A stretch of 64,000 nucleotides of DNA from Nitratireductor pacificus pht-3B (GTDB lineage Bacteria > Pseudomonadota > Alphaproteobacteria > Rhizobiales > Rhizobiaceae): assembly GCF_000300335.1 (NCBI RefSeq), contig NZ_AMRM01000001.1, positions 124,001-188,000 on the forward strand, in the 5' to 3' direction. Positions 26,763-37,300 of this stretch are shown here, piece by piece. Within the stretch, counting starts at the first letter, position 1; each line of letters starts with the position of its first letter. Below the pieces are notes generated by a model. The model saw nothing but the letters and a program-made list of their open reading frames with translations, was not told the DNA's origin and searched no databases. The position numbers and the translations under genes were made by a program.

Positions 26763-27272
26763 CTGCTTGCCGCGCTTTTCGCCATCGGTTGGATGACACG
26801 TGAGGATCCCGGTGAGAAACCGTTGCTCCAGGTGCTGGGGGGCGGTTTCGTCTACAACTACCGCATATCGGAAATGCACTACGGCTTTTCGGCCGCGGTG
26901 GCCAAGCCGCTTGCCTCCGGCTCGATCATCGAAGCATCCTTCGAGGATCCCGCCGGCGGTGAGCCGCACACGGTGCGCGAGCGGGTGACCCCGCGCAGCA
27001 CGCGCTACGCCCTGCATTCGCCGCCCATACGCGGCGTCGAGGCGAGGCGGCCCTATCGGGTTGCCGTTCGTGTCCTCGACCGGCAGGGGGAAGCCGTCCT
27101 GTGGTCCCGCGACCTCGATTTCGTCAGCCAGGTGGACGACCGGATCGTTGCCGAAGCGCCGCTGATCGTCGGTCCGGGCCATCATCCCAGCGTCGCCGAC
27201 TTCTGGTGGCGTTGCAGGGCCTGGTGGTGCAGGAGACGGTGCGAAAGGTTTCCGAAATCGTGCAAAGGATGA
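26706..27272 (+). CDS. Unknown membrane-anchored Cys-motif protein B
   Basis: 188 residues, not recognised. Layout: N-terminal transmembrane anchor (IVLASCALLAALFAIGW), then a probable extracytoplasmic beta domain (YRVAVRVLDRQGEAVLWSRDLDF), then a C-terminal Trp/Arg/Cys tail RCRAWWCRRRCERFPKSC. The tail shares the order Cys-Trp-Cys-Cys-Arg-Pro-Cys with paralogue A. GAGGTG precedes the ATG. It is followed by a strong inverted repeat that runs up to the start of the RecD-like gene. Export or surface binding is only an inference from the anchor. Confidence 0.75.
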   Translation: MTRSFVSVTPQRIVLASCALLAALFAIGWMTREDPGEKPLLQVLGGGFVYNYRISEMHYGFSAAVAKPLASGSIIEASFEDPAGGEPHTVRERVTPRSTRYALHSPPIRGVEARRPYRVAVRVLDRQGEAVLWSRDLDFVSQVDDRIVAEAPLIVGPGHHPSVADFWWRCRAWWCRRRCERFPKSCKG

Positions 27273-27277
27273 ACCCA

Positions 27278-27314
27278 TCTGGCCAGAAAGCGGCGAATCT
27301 GCTTTCTGGCCAGA
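27278..27314 (+). terminator. Inverted repeat abutting the helicase start codon
   Basis: Perfect 14-bp stem TCTGGCCAGAAAGC / GCTTTCTGGCCAGA with a 9-nt loop, ending one base before the helicase ATG at 27315. No T tract follows. It may terminate upstream transcription or fold over the translation start of the helicase. Confidence 0.5.
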
Positions 27315-28442
27315 ATGGAATTCTCCCCGCAGCAGGATCAGGCACTCAAGGCCGTCGCCCGTTGGCTCAAGGCCGGCGAGACGCAGCTCTTCCGCCTCTT
27401 CGGTTATGCCGGAACGGGCAAGACCACGCTGGCGCGCTATTTCGCCGAGCACGTGGACGGCGAGGTGCAGTTCGCCGCCTTCACGGGCAAGGCCGCGCAG
27501 GTGCTGCGCTCGCGCGGGGCGACCAACGCCCGCACCATCCATTCGCTGATCTACCGGCCGCGCGGCGAGGAGGAGGTGGAGAACGAGGTGACGGGAAAGA
27601 CGTCCATGTCGCCGACCTTCTCGCTCAACCGGCAGAGCCCGATCGCCAGGGCGGCGCTCGTCATCATCGACGAATGCTCCATGGTGGACGAGGCGCTGGG
27701 GCGCGACCTGATGTCGTTCGGCACGCCGATCCTCGTGCTGGGCGATCCCGGCCAGTTGCCGCCGATTTCCGGCGGCGGTTTCTTCACCGAGCACGACCCG
27801 GACCATCTGCTGACGGAAATCCACAGGCAGGCGCGCGACAATCCCATCATCCGGCTGGCGCTCGACGTGCGCGAGGGGCGCGAGATCGAGCCGGGGGATT
27901 ATGGCGCCGCCAGGCTGATCTCGAAATCCGAGGTCGATCAGGACATGGTGCTGGAGGCGGACCAGGTGCTGGTCGGCACGAACCGCACGCGGCGGCGCTA
28001 TAACCAGCGCCTGCGCCAGCTGAAGGGTTTCGACGCCAGCTATCCGCAGGCCGGCGACAAGCTGGTCTGCCTGCGCAACGACCCGGCAAAGGGGCTGCTC
28101 AATGGCTCGCTGTGGAAGGTGATGACCTCGTCGCGCGAGACGGTGAAGCCGGGTATCAATCTTCTGGTCTCGCCGGAGGAGGACGATCCCGATCGCGGCG
28201 TCGCCAAGATCAAGCTGCTGAAGGCTGCGTTCGAGGATCCCGACAGCGACATCCCGTGGCAGACCAAGAAGCGCTATGACGATTTCGACTACGGCTATGC
28301 GCTGACGGTGCACAAGGCGCAGGGTTCGCAGTGGGACGAGGTGGTGTTGTTCGACGAGAGCTTCGCGTTTCGCGACACGCGCCAGCGCTGGCTCTACACG
28401 GCTATCACACGCGCCGCCGAGCGCCTGACCATCGTCAGGTAG
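27315..28442 (+). CDS. RecD2-like ATP-dependent DNA helicase
   Basis: Superfamily 1B helicase of 375 residues, the short rhizobial form without the N-terminal domains of classical RecD2. It starts MEFSPQQDQALKAVARWL (Q motif). Motif I is GYAGTGKTTLA, motif II is IIDECSMVD, motif III is LGDPGQLPPI. The C-terminal UvrD_C_2 segment contains ALTVHKAQGSQWDEV. DNA unwinding in repair is the likely role. There is no Shine-Dalgarno; a strong hairpin lies immediately upstream. Its end overlaps the convergent STAS-like gene by 8 nt. Confidence 0.92.
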   Translation: MEFSPQQDQALKAVARWLKAGETQLFRLFGYAGTGKTTLARYFAEHVDGEVQFAAFTGKAAQVLRSRGATNARTIHSLIYRPRGEEEVENEVTGKTSMSPTFSLNRQSPIARAALVIIDECSMVDEALGRDLMSFGTPILVLGDPGQLPPISGGGFFTEHDPDHLLTEIHRQARDNPIIRLALDVREGREIEPGDYGAARLISKSEVDQDMVLEADQVLVGTNRTRRRYNQRLRQLKGFDASYPQAGDKLVCLRNDPAKGLLNGSLWKVMTSSRETVKPGINLLVSPEEDDPDRGVAKIKLLKAAFEDPDSDIPWQTKKRYDDFDYGYALTVHKAQGSQWDEVVLFDESFAFRDTRQRWLYTAITRAAERLTIVR

Positions 28443-28842
28443 CGGTCTCGACGGGACGCGCGCCGAGCCAGGCCCATGCCTGGTCGATCTCGTCAGGGCC
28501 GAAATGCTTCATCTCCATGGAGAGGAACGGCTTGAACAGGCCGACCATCGTCCCCATCCAGCCCGGACCGCCGATGAAGGCGTATTTCCGGATATGCTTC
28601 AGCGCATGGGTCTTGCCGATCATGGTCTGCTCCTTGAAGGCCGCCTGCCAGTCGAAACCTTCGTAGCCGCGCAGGATGACCAGCACGTCGATCCTTTCAT
28701 GGATCTCGTAGGCGCCCTCGAGAAGGCCGTAGAGGTTTTCCATGTCGGCGGCGGTGATGTGGCCGACGAGTTCGAAGGCATAGGCATCGTCCCGGTCGGT
28801 CTCGATCTGCCGGACATGGGGCGGGTCATCGTTGAGGGGCAT
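28435..28842 (-). CDS. SpoIIAA-like/STAS-fold protein
   Basis: 135-residue DUF3478 (SpoIIAA-like) protein. The fold signature is FELVGHITAADMENL, then IDVLVILRGYEGFDW and the Trp/Gly-rich RKYAFIGGPGWMGTMVG. Related proteins bind lipids or act in anti-sigma pathways, but no partner is visible. The ATG at 28842 follows AGGGAGAAG. Convergent with the helicase and diverging from pdxJ. Confidence 0.85.
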   Translation of the reverse strand: MPLNDDPPHVRQIETDRDDAYAFELVGHITAADMENLYGLLEGAYEIHERIDVLVILRGYEGFDWQAAFKEQTMIGKTHALKHIRKYAFIGGPGWMGTMVGLFKPFLSMEMKHFGPDEIDQAWAWLGARPVETAT

Positions 28843-28971
28843 GATCTTCTCCCTGCTTGTGCCCCACCACAACGCCGATTGGTCCTGTCCGTTCCGGGCG
28901 GGACCGGTTATGCAGCAAGGTGAAACCATCACGGGACACCATCGGGCCCGACCAAGGAAGCAGGACAGAAC

Positions 28972-29712
28972 ATGCCGGCACGTCTCTCCGTCAATCTCAA
29001 CGCGGTTGCCATGCTGCGAAACCGGCGGGACCTTCCCTGGCCGAGCGTTACCGGGCTTGGCCGCGTCGCGCTGGAAGCCGGCGCGCACGGGCTGACGGTG
29101 CATCCGCGCCCGGACCAGCGCCATATCCGCTTTTCGGATCTGCCGGAGCTGCGGGCGCTGCTGGACGATTCCTTCCCCGACCGGGAGTTCAACATGGAGG
29201 GTTATCCCACCGAGGCTTTCCTGGCGCTGGTGGAGGAGCACCAGCCGGAGCAGGTGACGCTGGTGCCGGACGAACCGGCGCAGGCGACATCCGACCATGG
29301 CTGGAACTTCGCCGAGCAGGGCGCCTTTCTGGCTCCCATCGTCGCGCGGCTTAAGAAGAAGGGTTTCCGGGTGTCGCTGTTCGCCGATCCCGACCCGGCG
29401 CAGATGGCGGCCGCGCAGGCGCTGGGCATCGACCGCGTCGAACTCTATACGGGGCCGTACGGCGCTTGCCATGACGATTCCGGAAAAGCCTCTATCGAGC
29501 TGGAAAGTCTGGGTAAAACGGCCGACGCGGCGATTGCGCTGGGCCTCGGCGTGAATGCCGGCCATGATCTGACGGTTGCCAATCTTCCGGCGCTGGCGCG
29601 CCGCATTCCGGCTCTGGCGGAGGTCTCCATCGGCCATGGGCTGACGGCCGACGCGCTGGAACACGGTATGGCGCAGACGGTTCGCCGCTTCGTGGCGGCC
29701 TGCGGGGGCTGA
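28972..29712 (+). CDS. pdxJ: Pyridoxine 5'-phosphate synthase
   Basis: Condenses 1-deoxy-D-xylulose 5-phosphate with 3-amino-2-oxopropyl phosphate to form pyridoxine 5'-phosphate (vitamin B6). 246 residues, TIM barrel. Motifs are [31 protein letters not shown] (substrate Arg/His), [16 protein letters not shown] and NAGHDL near the C-terminal phosphate site. GGAAGCAGG lies just upstream of the ATG. Confidence 0.97.
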   Translation: MPARLSVNLNAVAMLRNRRDLPWPSVTGLGRVALEAGAHGLTVHPRPDQRHIRFSDLPELRALLDDSFPDREFNMEGYPTEAFLALVEEHQPEQVTLVPDEPAQATSDHGWNFAEQGAFLAPIVARLKKKGFRVSLFADPDPAQMAAAQALGIDRVELYTGPYGACHDDSGKASIELESLGKTADAAIALGLGVNAGHDLTVANLPALARRIPALAEVSIGHGLTADALEHGMAQTVRRFVAACGG

Positions 29713-29777
29713 CGGGATGGTTAACCGGAGCCGATAAGGAATCTTAGGATTTTATCCATTAATCACGGGCGCAGAGC

Positions 29778-30368
29778 ATGAGGTTCGTGATGCGCGTCGT
29801 GGTTTTGGTGTTGTTGTTGTCGGTGCTGTCGGCCTGTGGTTCGACGCCCAGCCAGATCAACAATGTCTGCTCGGTGTTCGACCAGAAGCAGGGGCTGTTT
29901 GGCGGCTGGTATAGCGCCGCCAAGAGCGCCGAGCGCGCATATGGCGTGCCGGCTTCCGTGCTGATGGCGACGATCCGCATCGAATCCGGCTTTGCCGGCC
30001 GGGCGCGCCCGCCGCGCAAGAAGATCCTCGGCTTCATACCCTGGAAACGCGCCTCCAGCGCCTATGGATATTCGCAGGCGCTCGACGGAACCTGGGACCG
30101 CTACAAGCGCGAAACCGGCAAATGGGGCGCGCAGCGCAGCCGGTTCTCCGACGCGGTCGATTTCGTCGGCTGGTATCACGCGACCAGCAACAGGACGAAC
30201 GGCATCGCGCTGAACGATCCCTACAATCTCTATCTCGCCTATTATGCCGGCCACGCGGGGTATTCGCGGGGCGTCTGGCGCAACAGCCTGCAGATGCAGA
30301 AATCCGCCCGGAAGGCCGCCAGCATGGCCAACAGCTACGCCGAGCAGATGCGCCGCTGCGGCCGCTAG
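29778..30368 (+). CDS. Lytic transglycosylase-like lipoprotein (SLT domain)
   Basis: 196 residues. A lipoprotein signal peptide ends at LSAC (Cys about residue 20), so it is lipid-anchored. The SLT-like domain begins AYGVPASVLMATIRIESGF with the catalytic Glu, followed by SSAYGYSQALDGTWDRYK and NLYLAYYAGHAGYSRGVW. It cleaves peptidoglycan glycan strands. Start MRFVMRVVVLVLLLSVLSAC. Confidence 0.92.
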   Translation: MRFVMRVVVLVLLLSVLSACGSTPSQINNVCSVFDQKQGLFGGWYSAAKSAERAYGVPASVLMATIRIESGFAGRARPPRKKILGFIPWKRASSAYGYSQALDGTWDRYKRETGKWGAQRSRFSDAVDFVGWYHATSNRTNGIALNDPYNLYLAYYAGHAGYSRGVWRNSLQMQKSARKAASMANSYAEQMRRCGR

Positions 30369-30370
30369 GG

Positions 30371-30465
30371 CGGTTCATCCCTTCATGGAAACGCTGAACC
30401 GCTCTATCTCGATGATTTTTCGCCTTTGCGCCGACGTCCGCTGATTTCGCGTGACTGCAGATGCT
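30371..30465. repeat. Dispersed palindromic repeat, copy 2 (degenerate)
   Basis: Contains GGAAACGCTGAACCGCTCTATCT and a decayed version of the GTCAGGTGATTCCACCTGAC core (CGTCCGCTGATTTCGCGTGAC), in inverted orientation relative to 43741-43845. Lies after the transglycosylase gene. The rest of the gap to 30535 shows nothing else. Confidence 0.6.
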
Positions 30466-30535
30466 CCAAAGCGACGTCCGGCGCGCGTCGCGACATTTCT
30501 CTTTTCCAGGACGGGCTTGAAATAGCCGGGCCGCT

Positions 30536-32312
<1,777 letters not shown>

Positions 32313-32342
32313 TCCGATCCCCGGTCTTGCCGGTTTCAAACG

Positions 32343-32369
32343 GGGCCGCGACATTGTCGTGGCCCTTTT
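32343..32369 (+). terminator. Rho-independent terminator after ilvC
   Basis: Ten-bp stem GGGCCGCGAC / GTCGTGGCCC with an ATT loop, followed by TTTT. Confidence 0.8.
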
Positions 32370-32454
32370 GCGTTCCGCCCGCTTGTATCGTTTCGGTACA
32401 ATCGGGCTGGCACGGTTCTCGCTTCTACGGTGTGTTCACCAGAGGAGGCGAACC

Positions 32455-32748
32455 ATGATGGCGATTACGGAAAAATCAATCGGCCTGGATAGCAAGGTGT
32501 TTCCCGAGCGGCGTGGCGCGTTGCGGCGAAGGGTGCTGAAGGGCGCGCGGCTGCGCTGGAAGGACGGCTTTTGCACGCTGGCCGGGACCATGCGCGACCA
32601 GTCGGAAACCGGCGCGCGCATCCGCTTCGGCGACATCTGCGCGGTGCCCGCGGATTTCATGCTGGAAATCGCCGGAGGCGGAAAGCCGCGCCGCGCGAGG
32701 ATCCGTTGGCGCAGCCTGACGGAGATCGGGGTCACCTTCGAGGGGTGA
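32455..32748 (+). CDS. PilZ-domain protein
   Basis: 97-residue single-domain PilZ-like protein. ERRGALRRRVLKGARLRW carries the basic N-terminal switch (RRxxR-like), and DQSETGARIRF matches the (D/N)xSxxG half of the c-di-GMP motif. A c-di-GMP effector is likely; a diguanylate cyclase lies 13 kb away. AGGAGGCGAACC precedes the ATG at 32455 (a second ATG follows at 32458). Confidence 0.88.
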   Translation: MMAITEKSIGLDSKVFPERRGALRRRVLKGARLRWKDGFCTLAGTMRDQSETGARIRFGDICAVPADFMLEIAGGGKPRRARIRWRSLTEIGVTFEG

Positions 32749-32786
32749 GTGCGGAGGATGAGGGCCGGCGCCGGCCTGCCTTCACC

Positions 32787-33725
32787 TCACCAGGGCTGCA
32801 GCCCCAGCAGTTTCTCGCCGAGCAGCGTCAGGCTGGCCGTCCTGGCGTTCTTCTTCTCCCAGTCGCGCGGGTCGCCTGGAAAGGCGTCGCGCCTCGGGTG
32901 ATCCAGCTCGCGCCACAGGCGGATGCGCTCGAGCCGGTCGGCTTCGTCCTCCCATTCGGCCGGATACATCGAGACATATTGCGCCATGCGGACGCGCCCA
33001 TCGGAATGATTGGGCCGCACGCCATGGGCCAGAAGCGAGTTGAAGATCAGGAGGTCGCCCGCTTCCATGTCGACGTTGGTGATGGTCAGGCCCGTTATGT
33101 CGGGATGCATGGGATCGCGGTCTTCGGGCTGGGTTTTCACCCATTCATCGAAATTCTCGAACAGCTCGGGAATGCACTGGAAGCCGCCGACATCTCCGTC
33201 CTGCTTCTTCAGGCTCAGCACGCCCTGCACGCCGATCGGCAGCGGGTCGAGCGAGGTATCGGCATCCCAGTGGATGAAACCCTGCGGGTTCCCCCTGACG
33301 CGTTTGGGGGGATTGAGGTTGGCGCGGTCGATGGTGACCCACAGATCCTCGCGGTCCCAGATGTCGACGAAGGCGTCGTAGATGCGGCGCTCCATCCGGT
33401 TGTCCCACAGATACTGGTGATTGTAGATCTCCAGCATCCCGGTGTTGTTCAGCTCCTTCATCTTGTGCTCGCGCCGCTGCGGCGCGTACCAGGTCTCCGG
33501 ATCGGCGGGGTTCTTCTCGTCGAACTTCCACAGCAGATCGACCAGCCGCTCGACATTTTCCTGCGGCACCGCCTGGCGGACGATGACATAGCCCCTGGTG
33601 ATCCAGTGCTGCCAGTCGTCGGCTGAAAGCACCCGCAGCGGCAGCTCCTTGCGGATGTCGCGTAGCTGCGTGGTCGTGCGGCGGCTGGCGGGATGCGTGT
33701 CGCGTTTCATGGCGTTGGCTTGCAA
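32787..33725 (-). CDS. Phytanoyl-CoA dioxygenase (PhyH) family protein
   Basis: Fe(II)/2-oxoglutarate oxygenase fold, 312 residues. The probable iron site is FIHWDAD (His-x-Asp), with a second His in LLAHGVRPNHSDGRVRMAQY, where Arg would hold 2-oxoglutarate. The start is TTG at 33725 with GGGAGG 5 nt upstream, or ATG at 33710. It diverges from an AraC-type regulator, which may control it. The substrate is unknown; a hydroxylation role is inferred from family. Confidence 0.88.
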   Translation of the reverse strand: MQANAMKRDTHPASRRTTTQLRDIRKELPLRVLSADDWQHWITRGYVIVRQAVPQENVERLVDLLWKFDEKNPADPETWYAPQRREHKMKELNNTGMLEIYNHQYLWDNRMERRIYDAFVDIWDREDLWVTIDRANLNPPKRVRGNPQGFIHWDADTSLDPLPIGVQGVLSLKKQDGDVGGFQCIPELFENFDEWVKTQPEDRDPMHPDITGLTITNVDMEAGDLLIFNSLLAHGVRPNHSDGRVRMAQYVSMYPAEWEDEADRLERIRLWRELDHPRRDAFPGDPRDWEKKNARTASLTLLGEKLLGLQPW

Positions 33726-33853
33726 GGTCTCCTCCCTCGTTTCCCGACGTGGCTGTCTGTTCCCTGTGAGCTTACCCGGCGCATCCGTTGAATGTTGTAC
33801 TCAGAGCGCTTCTTCCAATATTATTCTGGCGTTGCTTGATTGGATGGCGCTGG

Positions 33854-34774
33854 ATGAAACCCTATCTGGAGCGATTACCGGCCGTTCCCGGCGCATCGTG
33901 GAGCATGCTCAACCGGCAGCTCGACGATGCCATTCCCTTCGAATGGCACCATCATCCCGAGTATGAACTGACGCTGACCCTGAACTCGCGCGGGCAGCGT
34001 TTCATCGGCGACCATGTGGGCCGCTACGACGACGGCGATCTGGTGCTGATCGGGCCGAACCTGCCGCATACCTGGGCCTCGCGCGACAGGCCGGATCCAG
34101 CGCAGCCGCATGTGGCGCTCGTGATGTGGTTCCGGCACGATTGGGCGGCGCGCCTGAGCGAGGGGTTCGTCGAGCTGGCGCCGATCGCGCAGCTTCTGGC
34201 GCGGGCCGGGGCGGGTTTGAGCTTCGGCGCGGACGTGGCGCAGAGGTTGCGCCCGCGGATCGCGGCGCTGTTCGAGGCGCCCGCGCCGGAAAGGCTTCTG
34301 GCGCTGATCGGCATCCTGATGACGCTGGCCGACGATGCCGAGGCGCGGCCGCTCGCCAGCGCCCCTGTGGGGCGCGGCGCCTCGGGCGATGACGGGCAGC
34401 GCATCGACCGTGTCCTGACGCATATCCATGCGCATTATGCGCGGGGCGTCGGCAACGAGGAACTGGCGTCCATCGCGGCGCTCAGCCTTTCGGGTCTGCA
34501 CCGGCTGTTCGTGCGCCACACCCGGACGGGGATCGCCGATTATGTGATGCGGCTCAGGATCGGCGACGCATGCGCCCGTCTGTCGGGCGGCAACCAGCCG
34601 ATCCAGCACATCGCCGAGGCCGTCGGTTACAATTCGCTTGCCAACTTCAACCGGCAGTTCAAGGCACTGCGGGGCATGACGCCGAGCCAGTACCGCGCGC
34701 GGTTCAGGGTGCACGAGGCCGCGCGCGGCGCGGGGACGGGCCGGGGCGTTGTGCGGTCAGGTAATTCCACCTGA
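33854..34774 (+). CDS. AraC-family regulator with N-terminal cupin
   Basis: 306 residues from the ATG at 33854. The N-terminal cupin-like sensor has the HHHPEYELTLTL segment, and the C-terminal tandem HTH is visible (NEELASIAALSLSGLHRLFVRHT, then IQHIAEAVGYNSLANFNRQFKALRGMTPSQYR). It is divergent from the PhyH gene, so it is a candidate regulator of that gene. The last codons (RSGNST) and stop come from a dispersed palindromic repeat, so the tail was probably altered by repeat insertion. Confidence 0.9.
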   Translation: MKPYLERLPAVPGASWSMLNRQLDDAIPFEWHHHPEYELTLTLNSRGQRFIGDHVGRYDDGDLVLIGPNLPHTWASRDRPDPAQPHVALVMWFRHDWAARLSEGFVELAPIAQLLARAGAGLSFGADVAQRLRPRIAALFEAPAPERLLALIGILMTLADDAEARPLASAPVGRGASGDDGQRIDRVLTHIHAHYARGVGNEELASIAALSLSGLHRLFVRHTRTGIADYVMRLRIGDACARLSGGNQPIQHIAEAVGYNSLANFNRQFKALRGMTPSQYRARFRVHEAARGAGTGRGVVRSGNST

Positions 34775-34787
34775 TTGCAAAACGCAC
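34751..34787. repeat. Dispersed palindromic repeat, copy 3 (short)
   Basis: GTCAGGTAATTCCACCTGATTGCAAAACGC matches the core block of the family; it overlaps the end of the AraC gene and lies against the convergent BA14K-like gene. Confidence 0.7.
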
Positions 34788-35354
34788 TTAGCGGCCGTAG
34801 GGCGACTGGCAGCGCTTTCGTCCGCCCCGGTTGGGCTGGAAACTGTTGTCGCTGGCCCTGTAGGAGCGATATTTCTGGAAGCACCAGGTCCGGTGCGCCG
34901 ACTGTGTCTGAAGGCTCGGATAGACGCGGAGGCTGCGCGGACGCAACTCTTCCTGCCATTCCAGCCGCAGGGAGTGCGGGACGCGGCGGTGGTGGCGCCG
35001 CCAGAAGTGGGTTCCGGATTCGAACCACGGATCGTAGCGGTCGAACCTGTGCCTGGACCAGTGCCGGTAGCGGAAGGGGCGGTCCCAGAACGGGTCGTCA
35101 TACCGGCTCCGCAGATGCGGCCAGTGGCGATAGCTGCGATAGCGGTAGCGGTCGCGGCCGAAGTCATGGGCGGCGCCGATGCCGAGCGTAAGCCGCATAC
35201 GGCCGCCGCGCAGCTCGCTCACGGGGAGGACCGCGGACCTGCCCGTCTCCATCGTCGCGGATACAGGAATCCTCGGAAGGGTTCCGGCCTTCGCCGGGCC
35301 GATGGCGGGACCGGCGAGCAGGGCCATCAGGCCGAGTTTCACGATGAGCTTCAT
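34788..35354 (-). CDS. BA14K-family secreted protein (1)
   Basis: 188 residues from the ATG at 35354 (AGGAG 6 nt upstream). A signal peptide ([19 protein letters not shown]...AKA) is followed by a very Arg/Tyr/His-rich middle. The BA14K C-terminal motif reads [19 protein letters not shown] and ends with Cys-x-Ser-Pro-Tyr. BA14K proteins of Rhizobiales are envelope or lectin-like antigens. A tandem paralogue lies upstream. The middle is diverged from classical members. Confidence 0.85.
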   Translation of the reverse strand: MKLIVKLGLMALLAGPAIGPAKAGTLPRIPVSATMETGRSAVLPVSELRGGRMRLTLGIGAAHDFGRDRYRYRSYRHWPHLRSRYDDPFWDRPFRYRHWSRHRFDRYDPWFESGTHFWRRHHRRVPHSLRLEWQEELRPRSLRVYPSLQTQSAHRTWCFQKYRSYRASDNSFQPNRGGRKRCQSPYGR

Positions 35355-35372
35355 GACATACTCCTGCATAAA

Positions 35373-35393
35373 CTGTATACGTAAACAATACAG
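35373..35393. promoter_or_regulatory. Inverted repeat upstream of BA14K (1)
   Basis: CTGTAT - 9 nt - ATACAG, 18 bp before the BA14K (1) start on the minus strand. Possible operator or promoter-associated element. Confidence 0.3.
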
Positions 35394-35462
35394 TGGCGCA
35401 GATGTATGAAAAGCCCAGTTTTACTCAATGTATCGACGAGCCATTCTGCCTTCCAGATGCAG

Positions 35463-35489
35463 AAATGGCGCGGACAGGCCGCGCCATTT
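35463..35489 (-). terminator. Hairpin terminator of BA14K (2)
   Basis: Eleven-bp stem AAATGGCGCGG / CCGCGCCATTT with a 5-nt loop, just after the minus-strand stop at 35510. Confidence 0.75.
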
Positions 35490-35509
35490 CACATCCGGAA
35501 CCAACGCGC

Positions 35510-35944
35510 CTATCGGTAGTAGGGCGAGATGCACAGCCGGCGCGGGCCGTTATACGGCTGGAATGAATTGTCCATCGCGCGATAGGACCGGTAGCGGTTG
35601 TAGCACCAGTTCACATGGGCGCGGGAGAGGGAAACGCGCGGCCGGTAGTAGGGGCGGGCGGGCCGCGGCCGGGCATAGTAGTAGGGCGAAGGCCTGCCGA
35701 ACTCGAAGTAGAATCCGGCGCGCGGGCCATGCCGCCGCCAGTGGCGATCCCGGCGGTAGTGCCGCCGCATGCGGCGCTCGTAGCGATCGACCTTGACGAT
35801 CGGCCCCTGACCGGCCGTCTTGTCGACGGTGTTGACCAATGCGCCGCCGGCGCTCAGTGCGCTGGCGTTTGCCGGTGCGCCGGCGAAGGCGAAGCCCAGG
35901 GCGATAAGGCCCGAACAGGCGAATGTGGTTAGCGTGCGTTTCAT
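35510..35944 (-). CDS. BA14K-family secreted protein (2)
   Basis: 144 residues from the ATG at 35944 (AGGAGGTTGAC upstream). The signal peptide is [20 protein letters not shown]...ANA. The C-terminal BA14K motif reads [20 protein letters not shown], then [10 protein letters not shown]. The central Arg/Tyr/His-rich stretch is typical. Tandem with BA14K (1). Confidence 0.92.
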   Translation of the reverse strand: MKRTLTTFACSGLIALGFAFAGAPANASALSAGGALVNTVDKTAGQGPIVKVDRYERRMRRHYRRDRHWRRHGPRAGFYFEFGRPSPYYYARPRPARPYYRPRVSLSRAHVNWCYNRYRSYRAMDNSFQPYNGPRRLCISPYYR

Positions 35945-36159
35945 GTCAACCTCCTGACTTTCAAGCCCTCTCAACCCCGTCGGTTTCTGCCCGTATCCGT
36001 TATGACTGTATCATACTATGCGGACCGGCGATGAACTGGCGATGAACGCACCCGCCCCGCATCCGGTTGCCCCTAGGGGCAGGCGCATCGGCGCCTCGGA
36101 TGCGCCGATGGATGCCGGTTGGGCTTGTAATTGACGCAAGGCCGGGTAACGTGCCGCGC

Positions 36160-37272
36160 ATGTCGCTGCGGCTCGCCACCTTCAATATCGAAAACCTGAT
36201 GAACCGGTTCGATTTTTCCGGTTTCCGCAATGAGCTCCATCAGGACAGGGCGCTGGCCCTCTATGAAATCGCCGACGAGAAGGAGTATCGCGCGCTGGAG
36301 CGGGCGCGCGCGATCGCCCTGACCGACGATGCGCGCCAGCTGACCGCGCTCGCGATCGCCGCGACGCGCGCCGACATCCTCTGCCTGCAGGAAGTGGACA
36401 ATCTCGCCGCGCTGAAAGCGTTCGAATACGGTTACCTGTTCAAGATGGTGGGCAGCGGATACCAGGAGAAATACTCCACCTCTGGCAATGATTCGCGCGG
36501 CATCGACGTGGCGGTGATGATGCGCCGCGAGACGATGCACGGGCAGCCGATCGAATTCGTCCGCATGACCAGCCATGCGCATGTGACCTTCGCCGATCTA
36601 GGCCTGCACAACGCGGCGCTGGCGGAACTCGGGATCGAGCCGCACGAGCGTGTCTTCCGGCGCGACTGCCTGGAAATCGACATCACGGTCGGCGGCCGCC
36701 CGCTGACCCTGTTCGTCGTTCATTTCAAGGCGATGAGCCCGCCGCGCAATGGCCTCGACGGGCGTGCGGCTTCGATGCCGGTGCGCATGGCCGAGGCGGG
36801 TGCGGTGCGCCGCATCATCGAACAGCGGTTCGGCGCCGACAGGGCGGCGGACAAGCGCTGGGTGATCTGCGGCGACCTCAACGATTACCGCGAGCGCGTG
36901 GTCATCGACGGCGACGAGCATGAAGGCTATCGTTTCCAGCCCATGGGCGAGGAGCTGTCATGCATCAACGTGCTGACGGAGGGCGGATTTTGCGAGAACA
37001 TCGTCGAAAGACGACCCGAAATGGACCGCTGGACGCTGTATCACACGCGCGGCCCCGCCGAGCGGCATCTGTGCCAGCTCGACTATCTTCTCCTGTCGCG
37101 CAGCCTGGCGCGGCACAATGCGCGCGCCGTGCCCGACATCGTGCGGGGCGGGCAGCCCTGGCGCACCGTGTTTCCGCCGGGGCAGGACGTTCCGCGTTTT
37201 CCCCGGGTGGGCTGGGATCGTCCCAAGGCTTCGGACCATTGTCCCGTCGCTGTGACGCTGGACATCGCCTGA
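36160..37272 (+). CDS. Endonuclease/exonuclease/phosphatase (EEP) family protein
   Basis: 370-residue metal-dependent phosphodiesterase/nuclease. Motifs in order: LATFNIENLMNR, CLQEVDN (catalytic Glu), HFKAMS, WVICGDLNDYRERV (Asp/Asn) and ASDHCPVAVTL (terminal Asp-His). The ATG at 36160 begins MSLRLATFNIEN; a longer in-frame ORF from 36067 lacks similarity and a ribosome site. No signal peptide. The substrate is unknown. Confidence 0.9.
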   Translation: MSLRLATFNIENLMNRFDFSGFRNELHQDRALALYEIADEKEYRALERARAIALTDDARQLTALAIAATRADILCLQEVDNLAALKAFEYGYLFKMVGSGYQEKYSTSGNDSRGIDVAVMMRRETMHGQPIEFVRMTSHAHVTFADLGLHNAALAELGIEPHERVFRRDCLEIDITVGGRPLTLFVVHFKAMSPPRNGLDGRAASMPVRMAEAGAVRRIIEQRFGADRAADKRWVICGDLNDYRERVVIDGDEHEGYRFQPMGEELSCINVLTEGGFCENIVERRPEMDRWTLYHTRGPAERHLCQLDYLLLSRSLARHNARAVPDIVRGGQPWRTVFPPGQDVPRFPRVGWDRPKASDHCPVAVTLDIA

Positions 37273-37300
37273 TCGGACAGCGGCTTTGCGAGGTGCTTGA

